Positions 1-5,311 of a DNA stretch of 5,311 nucleotides are shown in pieces. Below the pieces are notes generated by a model, which was not told the DNA's origin, made no database searches, and saw nothing but the letters and a program-made list of their open reading frames with translations. Source of the DNA: an uncultured Lachnospiraceae bacterium. GTDB lineage: Bacteria > Bacillota > Clostridia > Lachnospirales > Lachnospiraceae. Made by a program: the position numbers and the translations under genes. The DNA is taken from positions 1-5,311 of the forward strand of contig CADBTX010000262.1 in NCBI GenBank assembly GCA_902797705.1, written 5' to 3'. The first letter of the stretch is position 1, and each line of letters starts with the position of its first letter.

Positions 1-171
1 AAGGTTAAGGTTATCAAGGTAGTTCGTGAGATCACCGGTCTCGGACTTAAGGAAGCTAAGGATCTCGTTGACGGAGCTCCCAAGATGATCAAGGAGGGCG
101 TTGACAAGGCTGAGGCTGAGGATATCCAGAAGAAGGTTGAGGCTGAAGGCGCTAAGGTTACTCTTAAGTAA
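1..171 (+). CDS. rplL: 50S ribosomal protein L7/L12, C-terminal part (5' end outside window)
   Basis: L7/L12 forms the flexible stalk of the large ribosomal subunit; its C-terminal domain recruits and stimulates the translational GTPases EF-Tu, EF-G, IF2 and RF3. Frame 1 is open from the first base to TAA at 169-171, giving 56 residues that align without gaps to E. coli residues 65-120, so the dimerisation domain, hinge and start codon lie upstream. The core [13 protein letters not shown] (residues 11-23 of the fragment) is the family hallmark. The factor-binding positions known in E. coli are kept: K65, V66, I69, K70, R73 and K84 correspond to K1, V2, I5, K6, R9 and K20 here. All 12 lysines use AAG and most alanines GCT, the biased codon choice expected of a very highly expressed gene. 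It is followed by a terminator, then the rpoBC promoter. The identity is secure; only the missing N-terminal half limits the entry. Confidence 0.97.
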   Translation, partial: KVKVIKVVREITGLGLKEAKDLVDGAPKMIKEGVDKAEAEDIQKKVEAEGAKVTLK

Positions 172-187
172 GGATCAGCTTTAAGCA

Positions 188-234
188 AATAGCCATCTTC
201 CCCAAAAAGGGAAGATGGTTATTAATTTTATATT
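188..234 (+). terminator. Rho-independent terminator or attenuator after rplL
   Basis: Bases 188-202 and 209-223 form a 15-bp stem with one G.U wobble (192/219) around a six-base loop, CAAAAA. The GC-rich core is CCATCTTCCC pairing with GGGAAGATGG. The tail from 219 is T-rich but interrupted (TTATTAATTTTATATT, 10 T in 16), so a partly leaky stop is expected. It lies 16 bases after the rplL stop. In E. coli a partial attenuator and an RNase III processing site occupy the same rplL-rpoB gap, so mRNA processing is an alternative or additional role. The same T-rich tail lies just upstream of the -35 box and could double as an UP-like element. Confidence 0.8.
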
Positions 235-261
235 GACATTTTACAAAGCCCATGTTACTAT
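233..261 (+). promoter_or_regulatory. SigmaA-type promoter for rpoB-rpoC
   Basis: A perfect -35 box TTGACA (233-238) is followed after exactly 17 bases by TACTAT (256-261, 4 of 6 matches to TATAAT). TG at 253-254 plus one base gives an extended -10, which compensates for the imperfect hexamer. An AT-rich stretch (219-232) precedes the -35 and resembles a proximal UP element. The start point is expected near 266-269; G269 is a reasonable guess, giving a leader of about 93 bases before the rpoB ATG. No other gene starts nearby, so the target is rpoB and, through the short rpoB-rpoC gap, rpoC. The boxes are seen directly; promoter activity is inferred. Confidence 0.85.
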
Positions 262-296
262 GCAAGTTGCGCTATCGTGCTCACATGGGCTTTTTT
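245..296 (+). terminator. Terminator-like inverted repeat overlapping the rpoB promoter
   Basis: AAAGCCCATGT (245-255) is a perfect 11-base inverted repeat of ACATGGGCTTT (283-293), and the right arm runs into six T (291-296). This is the form of an intrinsic terminator, except that the loop is unusually long at 27 bases (256-282). A small inner hairpin (269-272 with 277-280, including one G.U pair) could shorten it. The left arm lies in the promoter spacer and the -10 box lies in the loop. An RNA started at this promoter would therefore lack the left arm, and only RNA reading through from rplL could form the structure. The symmetry is certain; termination is inferred and weakened by the loop size. 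Confidence 0.6.
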
Positions 297-322
297 GCGC
301 CCATTTTTAGAGAAAAGGCGCA
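285..322 (+). promoter_or_regulatory. Mutually exclusive hairpins in the rpoB leader
   Basis: ATGGGC (285-290) can pair perfectly with GCCCAT (299-304) across an eight-base loop, followed by TTTT (305-308), which resembles a weak terminator. Alternatively TGCGCC (296-301) can pair perfectly with GGCGCA (317-322), with TTTT (305-308) and AAAA (313-316) able to pair inside the loop. The two share bases 299-301 and cannot coexist. Both lie in the leader of the promoter-derived transcript. Known RNA leaders of rpoB include the Lacto-rpoB motif of Lactobacillales, but I see no specific reason to equate this one with it. The pairings are seen in the sequence; a regulatory role is inference. Confidence 0.45.
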
Positions 323-352
323 GTAACTGTAGGTTTTATAAGGAACGGGGTA

Positions 353-357
353 GAGGA
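353..357 (+). promoter_or_regulatory. Ribosome binding site of rpoB
   Basis: GAGGA ends four bases before the ATG at 362, a slightly short but workable spacing. A second purine run, AAGGA at 340-344, is 17 bases away from the ATG, too far to be the main site. Reading upstream in frame from 362 there is no ATG, GTG or TTG before the TAG at 308-310, so the start at 362 is fixed. Confidence 0.75.
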
Positions 358-361
358 CAAC

Positions 362-3300
362 ATGGAAAAGAACCGGATACATCCAGTCTACAACGGCAAA
401 GCAATGCGCATGAGTTTCCAGAGAAACCAGGACGTCATTGAAATGCCCAATCTTATCGATGTTCAGAAATCTTCCTATGACTGGTTTACCACTGAGGGAC
501 TTAAAGAAGCTTTTGCTGACATATCTCCCATACAGGATTTCAGCGGAAACCTGAGCATGGATTTTGTAGACTATGAGTTCTGCAAAGATGAGAAGAAGTA
601 TTCCATTGAGGAGTGCAAGGCACGGGATGCAACATATGCTGCTCCTTTAAAGGTAAAGGTACGTTTAAGGAACAGTGCGAATCCCGAGAACGATATCAAG
701 GAACACGAGATCTTTATGGGCGATCTTCCCATAATGACCGATACGGGAACCTTCGTGATCAACGGAGCTGAGCGTGTTATCGTCAGCCAGCTTGTCCGCT
801 CTCCCGGAATCTATTACGGAATAGATCATGACAAGATCGGAAAGAGACTTTTCTCCTGCACGGTGATCCCGAACCGCGGAGCATGGCTTGAGTACGAGAC
901 AGACGCAAACGACATCTTTTATGTAAGGGTTGACAGGACCAGGAAGGTTCCGGTCACCGTTCTTATCCGTGCCCTCGGAGTCGGCACTGATGAGGAGATC
1001 ATCGAGATGTTCGGAGAGGAGCCGAAGCTTCTTGCCTCCTTCAGCAAGGATCCTTCAAAGGATTCTCTCACCGGACTCACCGAGCTTTACAAGAAGATAC
1101 GTCCCGGAGAACCCTTCGCAGAAGAGAGCGCAAGGTCCCTTATAGAAGGCATGTTCTTCGATTCGAGGCGTTACGACCTGGCCAAGGTGGGACGCTATAA
1201 GTTCAATAAAAAACTTCTGCTTAAGAACCGTATCACCGGACATATCCTTGCAGAGGATGTTATCGATCCCGGAACGGGAGAGGTCGTTTCCTTAAAGAAG
1301 ATAAAGGCAGTGGCCGGCACCGAGGTCACCAGGGAGCTGGCGGATGAGATCCAGAACTGCGCTGTTCCCTATGTTGTCATTCAGGGAGAGGAGAGGAATA
1401 TCAAGGTCCTTTCTTCCATGATGGTCGACATCAACCACTATATAGATTTCCCGAGAGGCGCAAAGGCTTCCGATTACGGCATCACGGAGCTGGTATATTT
1501 CCCTGCCCTTTCAAAACTCATGGATGAGAATGATACGCCCGAGGACCTTCAGAAGGCCATTAAGAAGAGCGTTCATGAGCTTATTCCCAAGCATATAACC
1601 AGAGAGGATATCTTTGCTTCCATCAATTACAACATGCACCTTGAGTACGGCGTGGGAAGCAAGGACGACATAGACCATCTGGGGAACAGACGTATACGTG
1701 CGGTTGGCGAGCTTCTGCAGAACCAGTACCGTATAGGTCTTTCGAGACTTGAGAGAGTGGTACGTGAGAGGATGACCACACAGGATATCACCACCATCAC
1801 TCCCCAGGCTCTTATCAATATCAAGCCCGTTACCGCCGCTGTAAAGGAGTTCTTCGGTTCATCACAGCTGTCACAGTTCATGGATCAGAATAACCCTCTT
1901 TCCGAGCTCACTCATAAGAGACGTCTTTCCGCGCTGGGACCCGGAGGACTTTCAAGAGACCGTGCGGGAATGGAAGTCAGGGATATCCATTATTCCCACT
2001 ACGGACGTATGTGCCCCGTAGAGACTCCCGAAGGACCGAATATCGGACTCATCAACTCACTGGCCTGCTTTGCACGTATCAATGAGTACGGCTTTGTTGA
2101 GTCTCCTTACAGAAAGATAGATCATTCCGATAAGGAAAATCCCAGGGTCATGGACGAGGTTGTCTACATGACCGCGGATGAGGAAGATAATTACTATGTA
2201 GCACAGGCGTCAGAGCCTCTGGATAAGGAAGGCCATTTCAAGAATACCCTCGTATCCGGACGTCATCTGGATCTTACACAGGCCTGGGATAAGACCGTAT
2301 TTGATTATATGGACGTATCTCCCAGACAGGTATTCTCAGTGGCGACCACACTGGTACCCTTCCTTCAGAATGATGACCCTACCCGTGCACTTATGGGATC
2401 CAACATGCAGCGTCAGGCAGTGCCTCTGCTCCTTACGGAAGCTCCTGCTGTGGGAACCGGAATGGAGAGAAAGGCTGCGGTTGACTCCGGTGACTGCGTT
2501 ATCGCGAAAAAGCCCGGCACCGTTGTACTTGCCCAGGCAGATCTCATAAAGATAAAGAATGATGACGGAACGGATGAGGACTACCACCTTATCAAGTTCA
2601 TGCGTTCCAACCAGAGTAACTGCTACAACCAGACCCCCATCGTTGAGAAGGGTGACCATGTGGAGGAAGGGGACGTGATCGCAGACGGTCCTTCCACCCA
2701 CGACGGTGAGCTTTCTCTTGGAAAGAACCCTCTTATCGGATTCATGTCATGGGAAGGTTACAACTACGAGGACGCAGTGCTGCTTTCAGAGCGTCTGGTA
2801 CAGCAGGATGTTTATACATCCATCCATATTGAAGAGTATGAATCCGAGGCCAGGGAAACAAAACTCGGACCTGAAGAGATCACAAGGGATATACCGGGTG
2901 TCGGTGAAGAAGCCCTTCAGGATCTGGATGAAAGAGGTATCGTTCGTATCGGTGCCGAGGTCCGTGCGGGAGATATCCTGGTAGGAAAGGTTACACCTAA
3001 GGGAGAGACCGAGCTTACCGCTGAAGAGCGTCTGCTCCGTGCCATCTTCGGAGAGAAGGCACATGAGGTCAGGGATACTTCCCTGAAGGTTCCCCACGGT
3101 GAATTCGGTATAGTTGTGGACGCCAAGGTATTCAAGAGGGAGAACGGAGACGAGCTCTCACCTGGAGTAAACCAGGCGGTACGTATATACATTGCCCAGA
3201 AGAGAAAGATACAGGTTGGTGATAAGATGTCCGGACGTCACGGAAACAAGGGTGTTGTTTCACGTGTGCTCCCTGTTGAGGATATGCCCTATCTTCCCAA

Positions 3301-4255
3301 CGGAAGGCCTCTTGATATCGTCCTTAACCCTCTGGGCGTGCCTTCACGAATGAACATCGGACAGGTTCTTGAGATCCATCTGTCCCTGGCGGCAATGGCT
3401 CTCGGCTTCAATATCTCGGTTCCCGTATTCGACGGCGCCAACGAGGTTGATATCGAAGACATGCTGGAGCTTGCCGATGACTATGTAAATACCGAGTGGG
3501 AGGATTTTGAGAAGAAGTATAAGGATCTTCTCCTTCCCGAGGTCCTTCAGTACCTTTCGGATCACAGGGATCACAGAAAGGTGTGGAAGGGCGTAAGGAT
3601 AAGCCGCGACGGAAAGGTCCGCCTGAGAGACGGACGTACGGGCGAGTATTTTGATTCCCCCGTTACCATCGGCCACATGCATTATCTGAAGCTTCATCAT
3701 CTGGTTGATGACAAGATCCATGCACGTTCCACCGGACCGTACTCCCTTGTCACCCAGCAGCCTCTGGGAGGAAAAGCCCAGTTCGGCGGACAGAGATTCG
3801 GAGAGATGGAAGTGTGGGCCCTGGAGGCATACGGTGCGGCATACACCCTTCAGGAAGTCCTTACCGTCAAGTCCGATGATGTGATAGGACGTGTAAAGAC
3901 CTACGAAGCGATAATAAAGGGCGAGAACATACCTGAACCCAGCGTTCCCGAGTCCTTCAAGGTTCTCTTAAAGGAGATGCAGTCCCTTGGACTTGACGTG
4001 AGTGTATTAAAGGATGACGGCACAGAGGTTGAGATCGGTGAGAACGTGGATTACGGTGAAACCGATATGAGAGCCCTTTTCAATGATGACCGTGATATCA
4101 GGCAGCAGGAGAATTACGCGAGCCACGGTTTCCAGACTCAGGAATTCAATGAGGATGGAGAGCTTGAAACCGTAGAGGATGAAGAGGCTGTGGAAGAAGA
4201 GCCGGAATTCGACGAAAGTTTCGATGGCAACGAGAATCCTGTAGATCAGATTTGA
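362..4255 (+). CDS. rpoB: DNA-directed RNA polymerase subunit beta
   Basis: Beta forms one pincer and half of the active centre of core RNA polymerase (alpha2-beta-beta'-omega) and carries the rifampicin pocket. The 1297 residues contain the family blocks in order: N-terminal protrusion/lobe with [20 protein letters not shown] and [13 protein letters not shown] (from about residue 169), DHLGNRR (438-444), the rifampicin region (499-525), [12 protein letters not shown], the WEGYNYEDA motif with E803/D804, the [12 protein letters not shown] signature (953-964) with catalytic-centre lysines K955 and K963 (E. coli K1065 and K1073), and the C-terminal clamp/switch block starting [13 protein letters not shown] at 1136. 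It lacks the E. coli insertion between the ED and GDKM motifs but is about 100 residues longer than B. subtilis beta (1193, from memory), through a longer N-terminal lobe region, an insertion near 1038-1085 and a long acidic tail after about 1213. The start is supported by the Shine-Dalgarno and the conserved MEKNRI opening. TGA is followed by an in-frame TAA. No frameshift or truncation is seen. Confidence 0.99.
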   Translation: MEKNRIHPVYNGKAMRMSFQRNQDVIEMPNLIDVQKSSYDWFTTEGLKEAFADISPIQDFSGNLSMDFVDYEFCKDEKKYSIEECKARDATYAAPLKVKVRLRNSANPENDIKEHEIFMGDLPIMTDTGTFVINGAERVIVSQLVRSPGIYYGIDHDKIGKRLFSCTVIPNRGAWLEYETDANDIFYVRVDRTRKVPVTVLIRALGVGTDEEIIEMFGEEPKLLASFSKDPSKDSLTGLTELYKKIRPGEPFAEESARSLIEGMFFDSRRYDLAKVGRYKFNKKLLLKNRITGHILAEDVIDPGTGEVVSLKKIKAVAGTEVTRELADEIQNCAVPYVVIQGEERNIKVLSSMMVDINHYIDFPRGAKASDYGITELVYFPALSKLMDENDTPEDLQKAIKKSVHELIPKHITREDIFASINYNMHLEYGVGSKDDIDHLGNRRIRAVGELLQNQYRIGLSRLERVVRERMTTQDITTITPQALINIKPVTAAVKEFFGSSQLSQFMDQNNPLSELTHKRRLSALGPGGLSRDRAGMEVRDIHYSHYGRMCPVETPEGPNIGLINSLACFARINEYGFVESPYRKIDHSDKENPRVMDEVVYMTADEEDNYYVAQASEPLDKEGHFKNTLVSGRHLDLTQAWDKTVFDYMDVSPRQVFSVATTLVPFLQNDDPTRALMGSNMQRQAVPLLLTEAPAVGTGMERKAAVDSGDCVIAKKPGTVVLAQADLIKIKNDDGTDEDYHLIKFMRSNQSNCYNQTPIVEKGDHVEEGDVIADGPSTHDGELSLGKNPLIGFMSWEGYNYEDAVLLSERLVQQDVYTSIHIEEYESEARETKLGPEEITRDIPGVGEEALQDLDERGIVRIGAEVRAGDILVGKVTPKGETELTAEERLLRAIFGEKAHEVRDTSLKVPHGEFGIVVDAKVFKRENGDELSPGVNQAVRIYIAQKRKIQVGDKMSGRHGNKGVVSRVLPVEDMPYLPNGRPLDIVLNPLGVPSRMNIGQVLEIHLSLAAMALGFNISVPVFDGANEVDIEDMLELADDYVNTEWEDFEKKYKDLLLPEVLQYLSDHRDHRKVWKGVRISRDGKVRLRDGRTGEYFDSPVTIGHMHYLKLHHLVDDKIHARSTGPYSLVTQQPLGGKAQFGGQRFGEMEVWALEAYGAAYTLQEVLTVKSDDVIGRVKTYEAIIKGENIPEPSVPESFKVLLKEMQSLGLDVSVLKDDGTEVEIGENVDYGETDMRALFNDDRDIRQQENYASHGFQTQEFNEDGELETVEDEEAVEEEPEFDESFDGNENPVDQI

Positions 4256-4262
4256 TAAATGG

Positions 4263-4268
4263 AAGGAG
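4263..4268 (+). promoter_or_regulatory. Ribosome binding site of rpoC
   Basis: AAGGAG lies six bases before the ATG at 4275, a near-ideal match and clearly stronger than the rpoB site. The whole rpoB-rpoC gap is 19 bases, holds no promoter or terminator, and begins with a second in-frame stop (TAA, 4256-4258) right after the rpoB TGA. The two genes are therefore cotranscribed and probably translationally coordinated so that beta and beta' are made in similar amounts. Confidence 0.92.
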
Positions 4269-4274
4269 TTATAG

Positions 4275-5311
<1,037 letters not shown>

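Noticed and set aside
321..329. CAGTAACTG palindrome in the rpoB leader
   Set aside because: Only one base separates the 4-base arms, so no hairpin can form, and the site is too short to argue for an operator.
340..344. AAGGA as the rpoB Shine-Dalgarno
   Set aside because: It is 17 bases from the ATG, and no in-frame start codon exists closer to it; GAGGA at 353-357 fits better.
2336..2701. A 121-codon open frame on the minus strand inside rpoB
   Set aside because: It lies wholly antisense to conserved beta sequence, shows no recognisable domain and no convincing ribosome binding site; long antisense frames are expected in a gene with this codon bias.
2301..2984. Two + strand frames (2301-2549 and 2706-2984) overlapping rpoB in another frame
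   Set aside because: The rpoB frame is fully explained by beta motifs throughout and there is no sign of frameshifting; the peptides resemble no family.
3344..3721. A 125-codon open frame on the minus strand inside rpoB
   Set aside because: It is antisense to the most conserved C-terminal part of beta, with no recognisable protein family; treated as a shadow.

Overview
The window is an ordinary-looking but well-preserved piece of the bacterial ribosomal protein / RNA polymerase cluster, all on the + strand: the last 56 codons of rplL (ribosomal protein L7/L12), a 190-base intergenic region, complete rpoB (RNA polymerase beta, 1297 residues) and the first 345 codons of rpoC (beta'). The order rplL-rpoB-rpoC is the standard one. 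No mobile element, CRISPR array, tRNA or rRNA is visible.

Organism: the proteins read as Firmicutes/Clostridia, most likely family Lachnospiraceae (inference from remembered family sequences; no search was run). Beta lacks the roughly 100-residue insertion that E. coli carries between the ED motif and the GDKM catalytic motif, rplL is followed directly by rpoB, the N-terminus begins MEKNRI, and a segment of about 40 residues near residues 1038-1085 is one I associate with Lachnospiraceae beta. Beta' keeps E. coli numbering through its first 345 residues. I would not name a genus.

Layout: bases 1-171 end rplL. Bases 172-361 are dense with control signals: a long-stem, weak-tailed terminator (188-234), a sigmaA-type promoter with TTGACA, a 17-base spacer and an extended -10 (233-261), and a second terminator-like inverted repeat (245-296) whose left arm lies inside the promoter spacer and whose loop holds the -10 and the expected start point. 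Downstream, two further hairpins can form, so four segments can pair 1:2, 2:3 or 3:4. A Shine-Dalgarno at 353-357 leads into rpoB. rpoB ends with tandem stops TGA TAA and rpoC starts 19 bases after the TGA behind a strong AAGGAG, so rpoB and rpoC are clearly cotranscribed.

How it works together: L7/L12 recruits translation factors to the ribosome, while beta and beta' form the catalytic core of RNA polymerase. The intergenic architecture suggests that transcription arriving from rplL is stopped by two serial hairpins, while rpoBC is driven by its own promoter, whose transcript lacks the left arm of the second terminator. That arrangement is the most interesting thing in the window; the coding sequences themselves are conventional.
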